A stretch of DNA of 24,144 nucleotides. It comes from SFWF01 sp045539095. GTDB taxonomy: Bacteria; Bacillota; Clostridia; Oscillospirales; Acutalibacteraceae. Under the pieces are notes generated by a model. It was given only the letters and a program-made list of their open reading frames with translations. It did no database searches and was not told the DNA's origin. The position numbers were made by a program, and so were the translations under genes. Positions 6,584 through 13,762 of this stretch are shown one piece after another. The stretch covers positions 1 to 24,144 of the forward strand of contig JAZQER010000035.1 of assembly GCA_045539095.1 (NCBI GenBank), read 5' to 3'. Each line of letters starts with the position of its first letter. Position 1 is the first letter of the stretch.

Positions 6584-7196
6584 AGTTCATATATGGGTTG
6601 TTTTCTTTTTCATACCCTATCGTTGTTTCGGGTCCGTGGCCCGACAGTACGGTTATATCGAGAGGCAGTTCTGACAGTTTACGAAGAGAACAAAGCAGAC
6701 TATTATAATCCCCTGTCGGAAGATCGGTTCTGCCGATACTCACACGAAAAAGGGTATCTCCGCTGAAAAGTACATTGTTACAAAGATAACAGACCGAGCC
6801 TACTGTATGCCCCGATGTTGATATCACCTTTAAGGTATCCTCACCGAGCTCTATAATATCGCCGTCGCAGACCGTCTTATCAGGAATTATGGATATCCTT
6901 TCAGGCGTCCATATTCGCGAAAGATTTATTCTATTATCAATGAGCCCCTCAGCTTCGTCCTCACCAATCAGTACGGGACAGTCCCAAATCTGCTTTACCG
7001 CTTCCACGCCGCCTATATGGTCAAAATGGCAGTGGGTAAGAATTATCAGCTTGTTCGGTTTGTCCTGCTGCTCCTCTGCGAACTCTAAAAGCTCAGGTGT
7101 GATCTCACCGGGGTCGATGACAGCGGCTGAGCTTTCATTTTCGAGAAGATAGCAGTTAGTGCCGTAATTCGGAGTTGTTAATATCTTAATATCCAT
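6582..7196 (-). CDS. MBL-fold hydrolase (glyoxalase II-like)
   Basis: The 204-residue protein has the metallo-beta-lactamase metal ligands THCHFDHIGG (His55, His57, Asp59, His60), SGHT (His130), SGDTLF (Asp147) and SGHGPET (His187). These are the full set for a dinuclear metal site. Single-domain proteins of this size are usually called hydroxyacylglutathione hydrolase-like; in Clostridia, which usually lack glutathione, the thioester substrate is uncertain. It is the last gene of the operon, and its ATG follows the stop of the GTPase-DUF1980 gene after 1 nt (TGATATG), so it is translationally coupled to it. A metal-dependent enzyme beside two metal-handling GTPases could be a client, but this is inference. 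Confidence 0.88.
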   Translation of the reverse strand: MDIKILTTPNYGTNCYLLENESSAAVIDPGEITPELLEFAEEQQDKPNKLIILTHCHFDHIGGVEAVKQIWDCPVLIGEDEAEGLIDNRINLSRIWTPERISIIPDKTVCDGDIIELGEDTLKVISTSGHTVGSVCYLCNNVLFSGDTLFRVSIGRTDLPTGDYNSLLCSLRKLSELPLDITVLSGHGPETTIGYEKENNPYMN

Positions 7197-7197
7197 A

Positions 7198-8142
7198 TCA
7201 GTAGAAGGTAGCTATCTGCTCTTCGAGAGCAGAGGTGCGGCTGACCGAAAGGGCAGAAAGAACGGGTCCTTTTGACCTGTAGAGCTTATGGTTACCTACA
7301 GAAAACTTAACCGTAACTATTACCCAATCGTTGGTGTTAAGGGTTTTACTGCCCGACCAATCGCAGGCAATTCCGCAGTACTGAACATCATCTGCACAAC
7401 AGGTCATGACGTGTCTGCCTACGACAAAGGTATTATCAGGAATCTTGCCGTCGCGGGCTACGATACCCTTGAAACGGAGCGTCTTTCCGATATATTTATT
7501 CATATCGTTCATCATATCCTGAAACCAAAGCGCGTAATCCTTATCGGCAATCTCGATAACATCAGCATTTATATCAAACGGAAGCGGATCAACAATGTCA
7601 TCGTACTTCACATAACCGCTCTTGTACTCGTAGGCTATATCAGCTCTGCGGCTAACTGCACGGACAAGCTTATGAAAGGGCATAAAATCCGTGTTTTCAT
7701 CAAGTCGGTTGAACACAATAAGCTCTGCAGTCTGGAACTTGTCGAAAACAAGATTTCTCATATTCGCATTGTAGGTCATTATCGTATTGGAATCGACAAA
7801 GCAGAATTCTTGATTTAAAACAAAATTCTGAGGTAATGCGGCATAAAGCTCCTGTAACAGCCACATTCCGTTATACTCTATAATGACCCTTTCTGCTCTA
7901 TGCTTTTGAGTTAGAGCAAGCATTCTTTCAGAGGTAAGTTCGCTTTTATCTTCGATAATCTCAATGAAAACATTTTTACCGGGATAACTCGAAATGTCGT
8001 ACTCTTCTATTCCTTCTTCGCAAAGCAGAAGCAGGGTGCGTTCGCCTGCGTTAAAACGCTCGTCGCCTAAGGTTTCATTTATAAATTTTGTCTTTCCCGA
8101 CTCCAAAAAGCCTGTGAAAAGATAAACAGGTATATCTCTCAT
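7198..8142 (-). CDS. COG0523-like GTPase fused to a DUF1980-like domain
   Basis: The N-terminal half (about 1-195) is a CobW/COG0523-type P-loop domain: TGFLESGKTKFIN (Walker A 11-18), VIIEYNGMW in place of the usual IIEPSG, and NRLD (145-148) as the guanine motif. The metal-binding CxCC motif of most COG0523 proteins is absent. The C-terminal part (about 205-314) reads YIGKTLRFKGIV, FVVGRHVMTCCADDVQYCGI, then NDWVIVTVKF. This matches, from memory, the C-terminal domain of DUF1980/TIGR03943 (YcgQ-type) proteins, which usually pair with a permease. Cys248, Cys249, Cys256 and Cys260 are candidate metal ligands. Its stop is 1 nt from the next ATG, and it begins 9 nt after the His-rich GTPase. 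It is probably a metal (zinc-type) chaperone or insertase; the metal is not shown. Confidence 0.8.
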   Translation of the reverse strand: MRDIPVYLFTGFLESGKTKFINETLGDERFNAGERTLLLLCEEGIEEYDISSYPGKNVFIEIIEDKSELTSERMLALTQKHRAERVIIEYNGMWLLQELYAALPQNFVLNQEFCFVDSNTIMTYNANMRNLVFDKFQTAELIVFNRLDENTDFMPFHKLVRAVSRRADIAYEYKSGYVKYDDIVDPLPFDINADVIEIADKDYALWFQDMMNDMNKYIGKTLRFKGIVARDGKIPDNTFVVGRHVMTCCADDVQYCGIACDWSGSKTLNTNDWVIVTVKFSVGNHKLYRSKGPVLSALSVSRTSALEEQIATFY

Positions 8143-8151
8143 TTATATCAC

Positions 8152-9288
8152 CTATAATCCAAACAGCTCTGCAACTGCGGCTTCGTTCAGCTTTGAGCCG
8201 ATGACGCAAAGTCTGCCTGTAACATCGGCAGAACCGCTTCTTACATCAGGCTCACCGGGCACATAGTCAAAATGTATCCAACTACCGTCCTCGGCTTCTA
8301 CGATACCTTTAGCGCGAAGCACGATACCGTATTTTTCTTCATCGGCAAGTGCGGACAGCGCCGACTTTATACCTTCTGTGGTAAATTTCTTTGTTGTTTC
8401 GCGACCGAATGAAGTAAATACCTCATCTGCGTGGTGATGATGGTGTTCGTGGTCGTGATGATGGTGACATCCACATTCACAATCTTCACCGTGGTCGTGG
8501 TGATGATGGTGCTCGTGGTGTTCATCGTGATGGTGATGCTCGTGACATTCTTCGTGGTGGTGATGATGGTGACAGTCGCACTCTTCATCGTGGTCGTGGT
8601 GATGATGGTGCTCGTGGTGTTCATCGTGATGGTGATGTCCGCAAATGGGACACTCATCTTCGTGGTGAAGATGTGCTAGCGCCGCTTCAAGAGTGTTTTT
8701 TCTTTCAATCGCCTCTAAAAGCTGTTGACCTGTCAGCTTATCCCAATCGGTAGTCACAATAACTGCTTTTTCATTGTGCTCACGGAGCATTTCAACACAC
8801 TTTTCAATTTTGTCGCTTGTAGCAATACCAGTATGGCTTAAAATAATAGTTGCAGCGTGCTCGACCTGATTTATAAAGAACTCACCAAAGTTCTTCATAT
8901 ACATTTTACACTTATTTGCATCAACAACGGTGGTAAAACCGTTGAGTACGGCGTGCTCAAGTTTTGCATCCTCAACCGCCAAAATAACGTCCGAAAGCTT
9001 GCCGACACCTGACGGCTCGATAATAATTCTTTCAGGGTTAAAATCAGCAATTACTTTTTTTAAAGCCTCACTAAAATCACCTACAAGGCTACAGCAGATG
9101 CAACCCGAATTCATTTCGTTTATCTCAACCCCTGCTTCCTTTAAAAAGCCGCCGTCAATACCTATCTCACCAAACTCGTTTTCAATAAGAACTACCTTTT
9201 CGCCCTTATAGGCTTCTTCAATAAGCTTCTTTATAAGAGTAGTTTTACCTGCTCCTAAAAAGCCTGAGAAAATATCTATCTTTGTCAT
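8152..9288 (-). CDS. COG0523 (CobW-type) GTPase with a very His-rich insert
   Basis: This is a 378-residue metallochaperone-type GTPase. Walker A is GFLGAGKT (9-16), the metal motif is CICC (63-66), the Walker B-like segment is IIIEPSGVG, and a CobW C-terminal domain covers about 293-378. Between the two domains (206-286) is an 81-residue insert with 44 His plus 8 Cys and many Asp/Glu, likely a metal store or sensor (Zn, Ni or Co). The place of the guanine-specificity NKxD motif reads LSHTG (about 150-154), so nucleotide specificity may be relaxed. The start is supported by AAGGAG. It lies 5 nt after trmB and 9 nt before the second COG0523-like gene. The insert contains a 99-bp tandem duplication. 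COG0523 proteins deliver metal to client enzymes, often under zinc shortage; the client is unknown. Confidence 0.9.
   Translation of the reverse strand: MTKIDIFSGFLGAGKTTLIKKLIEEAYKGEKVVLIENEFGEIGIDGGFLKEAGVEINEMNSGCICCSLVGDFSEALKKVIADFNPERIIIEPSGVGKLSDVILAVEDAKLEHAVLNGFTTVVDANKCKMYMKNFGEFFINQVEHAATIILSHTGIATSDKIEKCVEMLREHNEKAVIVTTDWDKLTGQQLLEAIERKNTLEAALAHLHHEDECPICGHHHHDEHHEHHHHHDHDEECDCHHHHHHEECHEHHHHDEHHEHHHHHDHGEDCECGCHHHHDHEHHHHHADEVFTSFGRETTKKFTTEGIKSALSALADEEKYGIVLRAKGIVEAEDGSWIHFDYVPGEPDVRSGSADVTGRLCVIGSKLNEAAVAELFGL
8490..8538. repeat. 49-bp direct repeat, copy 1 (His-rich region)
   Basis: This 49-bp segment is identical to 8589-8637. The offset is 99 bp, exactly 33 codons, so the reading frame is kept. 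Both copies encode the HHHHDEHHEHHHHHDH stretch of the His-rich GTPase. Confidence 0.95.
8589..8637. repeat. 49-bp direct repeat, copy 2 (His-rich region)
   Basis: This is identical to 8490-8538. A third, diverged unit with the same GTGGTGATGATGG core lies around 8430-8470, which suggests growth of the insert by unequal crossover or slippage. Confidence 0.95.
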
Positions 9289-9293
9289 TTTAA

Positions 9294-9971
9294 TTACTCC
9301 TTTGTATTTATAGCCTCCAACCTGTAAATCGGCTGTCCTAAATCCAAAAATCTTTGTTCGTATTCGGTTACGATATTACCCTCAAAATCGCTCGCGTGAA
9401 GGTCGAGTGATATATTTTTAAGTCTGTATCCAACCTCGGTAAAATTCTCAATTGAGAACTCAAAGAAGTGCATATTATCGGTTTTTTGGTGAATTTCCGC
9501 GCCTTTTTTAAGGATAGATTTATATATCTCCAAAAAGCCTACTGCCGTGAGCCTGTGCTTTGCGTAACGCACCTTTGGAAACGGGCAAGAAAAATTTAGA
9601 TAAATTCTCTCAACCGAATCATCTTTTATATATTTACGTAAAAACTCTGCACCCGTTATCATAAAGCGGACATTGGAGAGTCCGTTGGCTTTTATCTTCT
9701 CTGCAGCAAGTACCGCAACATCATCGCAGACCTCTATCGCAATATAGTTAATGTCGGGATTTCTTTTAGCAATCTCTGCAATAAACTGACCCTTTCCGCA
9801 ACCTATTTCAAGATGCAAGGGGTTGGTATTACCGAATATTTTTTCAATATCGTAATAACAGGGCTTGTCCGCCGCGCGCCTTATGTCGGGATCGTGCGGT
9901 TCTATGGGTAACAGAAACTCTGCGATAGCATCCAGTCTTTCGGTGAGATGCTTTTTCTTTCTCATTCTCAT
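9294..9971 (-). CDS. trmB: tRNA (guanine-N7-)-methyltransferase, variant motif
   Basis: TrmB methylates G46 in the variable loop of tRNAs using S-adenosylmethionine. The 225-residue protein has the SAM-binding LEIGCGKGQF (54-63), the acidic end of strand 2 (Glu80), YLNFSCPFPKVRYAKHRL (124-141), HQKTD (Asp165) and VTEYEQRF (Thr202, Glu205). In most TrmB proteins the middle motif is NFSDPWPKxRHxKRRL. Here the Asp is Cys129 and the His is Tyr136, while Asp165, Thr202 and Glu205 are kept. The ATG at 9971 follows AAGAG; a second ATG two codons later is possible. It is 15 bp behind dut and 5 bp ahead of the His-rich GTPase. The family call is firm; activity with the altered motif is less certain. 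Confidence 0.92.
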   Translation of the reverse strand: MRMRKKKHLTERLDAIAEFLLPIEPHDPDIRRAADKPCYYDIEKIFGNTNPLHLEIGCGKGQFIAEIAKRNPDINYIAIEVCDDVAVLAAEKIKANGLSNVRFMITGAEFLRKYIKDDSVERIYLNFSCPFPKVRYAKHRLTAVGFLEIYKSILKKGAEIHQKTDNMHFFEFSIENFTEVGYRLKNISLDLHASDFEGNIVTEYEQRFLDLGQPIYRLEAINTKE

Positions 9972-9986
9972 ATATGTAGCTCTTTT

Positions 9987-10424
9987 CTATTTTGTTCCTG
10001 TTGAGCCGAAGCCACCGCTTCCTCTCGCTGTATCGTCAAGCTCATCGGCTTCTGTAAAATTTACTGTAAGATAAGGTGTTATTACTATCTGCGCCACCCT
10101 CTCACCTGCCGCAATAGTCTGCAGATGCGGCGAATGGTTAAAGATAGAAACCATTATCTCTCCTCGATAGTCTGAATCAATAACGCCGACCTTATTTGCA
10201 GGTGCCAGACCTCTCTTTGTTGCAATACCGCTTCGGGCATAAATCAGACCGACATAGCCCTCGGGAATTTGCATAGCGAGTCCCGTATGAACAAGTTTTG
10301 TCTCTCCCGGGAGAATGGTCGTCTCCTCTTCTGCCGAATAGAGATCCGCTCCTGCTGCGTGACTCGAGCCGTAGGACGGTATTGTAGCCTTGTCGCTGAG
10401 TTTTTTTATTTTTAAATCTATCAT
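9987..10424 (-). CDS. dut: dUTP diphosphatase (trimeric)
   Basis: It hydrolyses dUTP to dUMP and pyrophosphate, keeping uracil out of DNA and feeding thymidylate synthesis. All five trimeric dUTPase motifs are present in the 145 residues: AGADLYS (24-30), ARSG (63-66), GVIDSDYRGEI (80-90), GERVAQIVI (107-115) and the C-terminal RGSGGFGSTG (134-143). AAGGAG precedes the ATG. It is first in the operon leading to trmB, the two GTPases and the MBL hydrolase. The promoter lies within the end of yitT. Confidence 0.96.
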   Translation of the reverse strand: MIDLKIKKLSDKATIPSYGSSHAAGADLYSAEEETTILPGETKLVHTGLAMQIPEGYVGLIYARSGIATKRGLAPANKVGVIDSDYRGEIMVSIFNHSPHLQTIAAGERVAQIVITPYLTVNFTEADELDDTARGSGGFGSTGTK

Positions 10425-10513
10425 TATTAAAAAACTCCTTCAAGATATTAATTTGTTGACTATTGTTTTTCAAAGAACGGAACGACACACAGGTCATTCC
10501 CTGCAGACTACTG

Positions 10514-10532
10514 ATAATTGTACCACAATTAT
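10514..10532. promoter_or_regulatory. operator-like dyad over the dut -10 box
   Basis: The perfect inverted repeat ATAATTG (10514-10520), TACCA, CAATTAT (10526-10532) covers the -10 element of the dut promoter and the stop codon of yitT. A repressor bound here would block the promoter. The regulator is not identified. Confidence 0.4.
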
Positions 10533-10545
10533 ACTCCGCTGTCAA
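10517..10545 (-). promoter_or_regulatory. promoter for dut-trmB-COG0523 operon
   Basis: TTGACA (10545-10540), a 17-bp spacer and TACAAT (10522-10517) form a near-consensus sigma-A promoter overlapping the last codons of yitT. The leader of about 85 nt can form an 8-bp hairpin (10479-10486 with 10493-10500) that lacks a proper T-run. Confidence 0.8.
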
Positions 10546-11395
10546 AGCCTTCTCCGTTAATATCCGACACATTTGCGATAAAAAAGAAGGCAGAACGGTC
10601 AGTATCGAATATCATTCGGCGGATATTCTTTATTTCACCCAGTCTTGCAGCACAGACAAGGATTGTTTTTTCGTTGCCTGTATACCCGCCCTCGGCCCTT
10701 ACCACCGTAACGCCGCGTTTTGCCTCAGACAAAATAAGATCTTTTATCTCTTTTCCTTTATCGGTAACTATAAAAAATATTCTGCCGTGATCCTTGCCGT
10801 ATAACAGCATATCTACCATATGCGAGGAAATGAACACTGCAATGACCGAGTAAAGTGCAGTTTCAATATTTGAATAAACTATAGCCGCCGATAGTATTAC
10901 TGCCGAATCTATTGCGAGAAACAGTCTGCCTACGGGTATTTTTTTATATCTTTTATTAATCAGTTTTACTGCAATATCGACACCGCCTGTGGTAGAGCCT
11001 CGAGCCATCACAAGACCAAGACCTACGCCGAGCAATATGCCTCCGAATACCGAGGATATAACCATATCAAGCGAAAAAGGAATATATATTGATTCGAAAA
11101 GATCAAGATACAATGAAGTCAGAAAAACCGAAACCGCGGTCTTGATAATAAATCCGCCGCCGAAATTCCGAAACCCTAATAATATAAGCGGAATATTAAG
11201 CACAAGCACCGAAGCGCCCGTAGGAAGCCCCAATGTATCGTGCAATATTACTGCAACTCCCGTAAGTCCACCAGGAGATACTTTTGCAGGTTCAAGCAGA
11301 AAGCAGACCGCGGCAGAATAGACAGCCGTACCGAGCGCTATAACAACATAATCGAAAAAGAGTTCCCTGAATTTTATTTTCAATATTATCACCAT
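10529..11395 (-). CDS. YitT family membrane protein (DUF161-DUF2179)
   Basis: The 288-residue protein has about five to six membrane spans in the first 200 residues (GTAVYSAAVCFLL, VLVLNIPLILLGF, GGILLGVGLGLVMA and others) with the family motif ARGSTTGGVDI. A soluble C-terminal DUF2179 domain follows (about 205-282: GRIFFIVTDKGKEIKDLIL, RGVTVVRAEGGYTG). YitT proteins are common in Firmicutes and their transport substrate is unknown. The start is uncertain: the ATG at 11395 lacks a clear ribosome site, while a TTG four codons later (11383) has GGTGAT just upstream. It lies between the mrnC terminator and the dut promoter, so it is probably a single-gene unit. Confidence 0.9.
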   Translation of the reverse strand: MVIILKIKFRELFFDYVVIALGTAVYSAAVCFLLEPAKVSPGGLTGVAVILHDTLGLPTGASVLVLNIPLILLGFRNFGGGFIIKTAVSVFLTSLYLDLFESIYIPFSLDMVISSVFGGILLGVGLGLVMARGSTTGGVDIAVKLINKRYKKIPVGRLFLAIDSAVILSAAIVYSNIETALYSVIAVFISSHMVDMLLYGKDHGRIFFIVTDKGKEIKDLILSEAKRGVTVVRAEGGYTGNEKTILVCAARLGEIKNIRRMIFDTDRSAFFFIANVSDINGEGFDSGV

Positions 11396-11423
11396 TTATT
11401 TACGTTTACTTATATTATGCCCG

Positions 11424-11457
11424 AAAAAAGCGGTGTTTACATCATGCAAACACCGCT
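11424..11457 (-). terminator. intrinsic terminator ending obg-mrnC
   Basis: A 10-bp stem, AGCGGTGTTT (11429-11438) with AAACACCGCT (11448-11457), is followed by six T on the minus strand. The mrnC stop codon TGA (11444-11442) lies inside the loop, so the last codons of mrnC form one arm. Confidence 0.9.
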
Positions 11458-11816
11458 GTCCATATAATATTAAAAATTTCTTCAGCTCTTTTATTCTCGC
11501 CCGACAGATGAAGATATCCGAAAAGGGTCTCAAGTCCTGTTGCGATATGATAATCGCGCACACTCGAATTTTTTGGAATCGAATGAACATGAGCATTCCT
11601 TCCGCGTTTAAAAACCGACATCTCTTTCTCAGTAAGCATTTCTTCAATAGTTTCAAAACCTTTTGCCTGAGCAGAGGCTTTTACAATCTTTACCGACTCA
11701 GTATGAAGCTCGCCCGAAGGACGGTTAACCTCGGCAAGTCGGGTGCGTACAAGCAGTCCGAAATAAGCATCACCTACAAAAGCAAGTGTTCCCGGACTTA
11801 AAGAATTTACTTCCAT
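11442..11816 (-). CDS. mrnC: Mini-ribonuclease III
   Basis: Mini-III is an RNase III-like endonuclease without a double-stranded-RNA-binding domain; in Bacillus it trims 23S rRNA ends. The 124-residue protein has the family core LAFVGDAYFGLLVRTRL with catalytic Asp16, RGRNAHVHSIPKN, and the second metal-binding segment YHIATGLETLFGYLHL with Glu96. AAGGTGAC lies ahead of the ATG, 9 bp behind the obg stop. Pairing with obg links it to ribosome maturation. In many Firmicutes it sits next to cysS instead. Confidence 0.92.
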   Translation of the reverse strand: MEVNSLSPGTLAFVGDAYFGLLVRTRLAEVNRPSGELHTESVKIVKASAQAKGFETIEEMLTEKEMSVFKRGRNAHVHSIPKNSSVRDYHIATGLETLFGYLHLSGENKRAEEIFNIIWTAVFA

Positions 11817-11825
11817 ACCGTCACC

Positions 11826-13103
11826 TTAATTAACATAATCAAACTCGATATCGTAAACAACTACGGTATCGCCTTCCTGAACTCCGGCACTCACAAGGGC
11901 TTTAATAATGCCCGTCTGACGAAGAACACGCTCAAAATACTGAAGCGATTCATAATCCTCAGGATCTACCGTTTCAAGTATTTTAAGAAGCCACGGCGCA
12001 TCCTCGACGAAATATACTCCATCCTCAGCGCGAACGGTAAAGGTTCTTTTATCACTTTTAACCGTAAAGTCCTCTATTGGCATTGGCTCTGGGTCAAACA
12101 CTCTTATATCAGGTAGCTTTGCGAGCTCTGCCGCAACGAAGTTTATAAGCTCATCGGTTCCCTCTTTAATAGGAGCCATTATGGGAAAGAATTTGTATCC
12201 GAGGTTTTCAAAATACTTTCGGAGTTCCTCGATTTTTTCTTCCTCTGCCATATCGCACTTATTACCGACAATTATCTGCGGTCTGTCTTTTAGTTCTTCA
12301 CTGAAAACAGCAAGTTCTCGGTTTATGGCATTGAAATCTTCAATGGGGTCTCTGCCTTCACTTCCCGAAACGTCAATAACGTGAAGAAGCAGTCTGCAAC
12401 GTTCAACGTGACGTAAAAACTCGTGACCGAGACCCACACCTTCGCCTGCTCCCTCGATGAGACCCGGAATATCTGCCATAACAAAGGACGAGCCTTCGCC
12501 CATACGGACAACGCCGAGTACGGGTGTGAGGGTTGTAAAATGATAGTTTGCGATTTTCGGCTTTGCTTCGCTGACTACAGAAACTAAGGTTGATTTTCCA
12601 ACATTTGGGAAGCCTATAAGTCCCACGTCTGCAAGGAGTTTGAGCTCTAAAACGGCATCAAAAGCTTCGCCGGGGTTACCGTTCTTTGCAAAGCGAGGTA
12701 CCTGACGGGTTGAGGTACCGAAATGCATATTACCCCAACCGCCCTTACCGCCCTTTGCGATAACTACAGGCTCATCAGTGGATACATCGGCAATAAGCCT
12801 TCCTGTTTCAGCATCACGCACAAGGGTGCCTCTCGGCACCGAGATGACGAGATTCGGCGCGCTTTTACCGGTACAGCGACAGGCTCCGCCGTTTGCGCCG
12901 TTTTCTGCTGCGTACTTTCTTTTGTATCTGAAATCAGCAAGGGTCGAAAGGTTATTATCAACCTTAAAGATAATATCTCCGCCGCGACCGCCGTCGCCGC
13001 CATCAGGACCGCCTGCTGCAACATATTTTTCTCTGTGGAAGGAAACAGCACCGTTTCCGCCGTCGCCTGCTTTTAAATGAATTTTTGCTATATCTACGAA
13101 CAC
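11826..13103 (-). CDS. obg: GTPase Obg (50S assembly)
   Basis: Obg is an essential GTPase of late 50S subunit assembly and stress control. The 425-residue protein has the Gly-rich Obg fold (1-158, e.g. GGPDGGDGGRGGDI), the G domain with GFPNVGKST (164-172), DIPGLIEGA (211-219) and NKCD (281-284), and a C-terminal OCT domain (about 345-425), as usual in Firmicutes. It starts at GTG (13103-13101), with GGAGG upstream and the typical N-terminus MFVDIAKI. It follows rpmA after a terminator-like hairpin, a common rplU-prp-rpmA-obg order. Confidence 0.97.
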   Translation of the reverse strand: MFVDIAKIHLKAGDGGNGAVSFHREKYVAAGGPDGGDGGRGGDIIFKVDNNLSTLADFRYKRKYAAENGANGGACRCTGKSAPNLVISVPRGTLVRDAETGRLIADVSTDEPVVIAKGGKGGWGNMHFGTSTRQVPRFAKNGNPGEAFDAVLELKLLADVGLIGFPNVGKSTLVSVVSEAKPKIANYHFTTLTPVLGVVRMGEGSSFVMADIPGLIEGAGEGVGLGHEFLRHVERCRLLLHVIDVSGSEGRDPIEDFNAINRELAVFSEELKDRPQIIVGNKCDMAEEEKIEELRKYFENLGYKFFPIMAPIKEGTDELINFVAAELAKLPDIRVFDPEPMPIEDFTVKSDKRTFTVRAEDGVYFVEDAPWLLKILETVDPEDYESLQYFERVLRQTGIIKALVSAGVQEGDTVVVYDIEFDYVN

Positions 13104-13131
13104 GAAAAAATGTCCTCCGCTAAAAAGAATT

Positions 13132-13157
13132 AAAGCCTAGCAAAAATGCCAGGCTTT
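13132..13157 (-). terminator. hairpin between rpmA and obg, probable (partial) terminator
   Basis: A 10-bp stem (13132-13141 with 13148-13157, one G-T pair on the RNA) has a 6-nt loop and is followed on the minus strand by AATTCTTTTTAG. The interrupted T-run suggests partial termination, letting some ribosomal-protein transcription into obg. Confidence 0.65.
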
Positions 13158-13170
13158 CGAATAAACAAAC

Positions 13171-13455
13171 TTACTGCTCTACAGCGTAGATGCTGACCTG
13201 CTTGCGGTCACGGCCAACGCGCTCGAACTTAACCTTTCCGTCGATAAGTGCGAAAAGTGTATCATCGGAGCCCTTTCCTACATTGTTGCCCGGATGAATA
13301 TGAGTTCCTCTCTGGCGAACGAGAATGTTGCCTGCGAGAACGAACTGTCCGTCAGCGCGCTTTACGCCAAGACGCTTTGCCTCACTGTCACGGCCGTTCT
13401 TAGTAGAACCCATTCCCTTCTTGTGAGCGAATAACTGAATGTTAATCTTTAACAT
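13171..13455 (-). CDS. rpmA: 50S ribosomal protein L27 (precursor)
   Basis: The 94-residue protein has L27's AHKKGMGSTKNGRDS, LGVKRADGQFVLAGNILVRQ and RGTHIHPGNNVG. It begins with the extension MLKINIQLF before AHKKG, the form found in Firmicutes, where the protease Prp must remove these nine residues so that the new N-terminus can reach the peptidyl-transferase centre. The gene overlaps prp by 7 nt (ATGTTAA), and GGAGG precedes its ATG. Confidence 0.97.
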   Translation of the reverse strand: MLKINIQLFAHKKGMGSTKNGRDSEAKRLGVKRADGQFVLAGNILVRQRGTHIHPGNNVGKGSDDTLFALIDGKVKFERVGRDRKQVSIYAVEQ

Positions 13456-13760
13456 GATTGCACCTCCAAGTAAACTTTAATGCAGTCCTTATACTGCTCT
13501 TCTAACTGCTGAATATGAAGTCTAAAGCCTTCAAGCAAAACGAGCGATTTTTCTGACGGGTTTTTGACCTTGAATATCATTTCACCGTCATCTACCGAAA
13601 CATCTGCACTATCACAGATAACATCGGTTATGGTATTGACCGTCATATACGCTGCGGAGGAAACCGAAGCGCAGACAAGTCTTCCCTGCTCGTCATTCTC
13701 GTCAGCAGTACAATGTCCCGTTATAGCAAACCCTAGGGACGAAAATCTGACAACAGTCAT
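13449..13760 (-). CDS. prp: ribosomal-processing cysteine protease Prp
   Basis: Prp cleaves the N-terminal extension of L27. The 103-residue product has the family's catalytic pair: His16 in AITGHCTADENDEQG and Cys30 in RLVCASVSSAAY. Its place between rplU and rpmA is the standard one. It starts 2 nt after the rplU stop and overlaps rpmA by 7 nt, so protease and substrate are made together. Confidence 0.93.
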   Translation of the reverse strand: MTVVRFSSLGFAITGHCTADENDEQGRLVCASVSSAAYMTVNTITDVICDSADVSVDDGEMIFKVKNPSEKSLVLLEGFRLHIQQLEEQYKDCIKVYLEVQSC

Positions 13761-13762
13761 AA

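Noticed and set aside
7288..7818. 176-residue plus-strand frame inside the GTPase-DUF1980 gene
   Set aside because: It is antisense to a gene with clear P-loop and NRLD motifs and has no supporting start signal.
8430..8660. CRISPR-like or satellite array of GTGGTGATG units, and opposite-strand frames rich in Val/Met or Thr
   Set aside because: The periodicity comes from His codons of the COG0523 gene. There are no unique spacers, and the other frames lack ribosome sites and family features.
10192..10572. 126-residue minus-strand frame overlapping dut in another frame
   Set aside because: dut has all five motifs in its own frame; this frame has no ribosome site and no domain.
11433..11801. 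Plus-strand frame of 122 residues opposite mrnC
   Set aside because: mrnC on the minus strand has the catalytic motifs and a ribosome site; this frame has neither.
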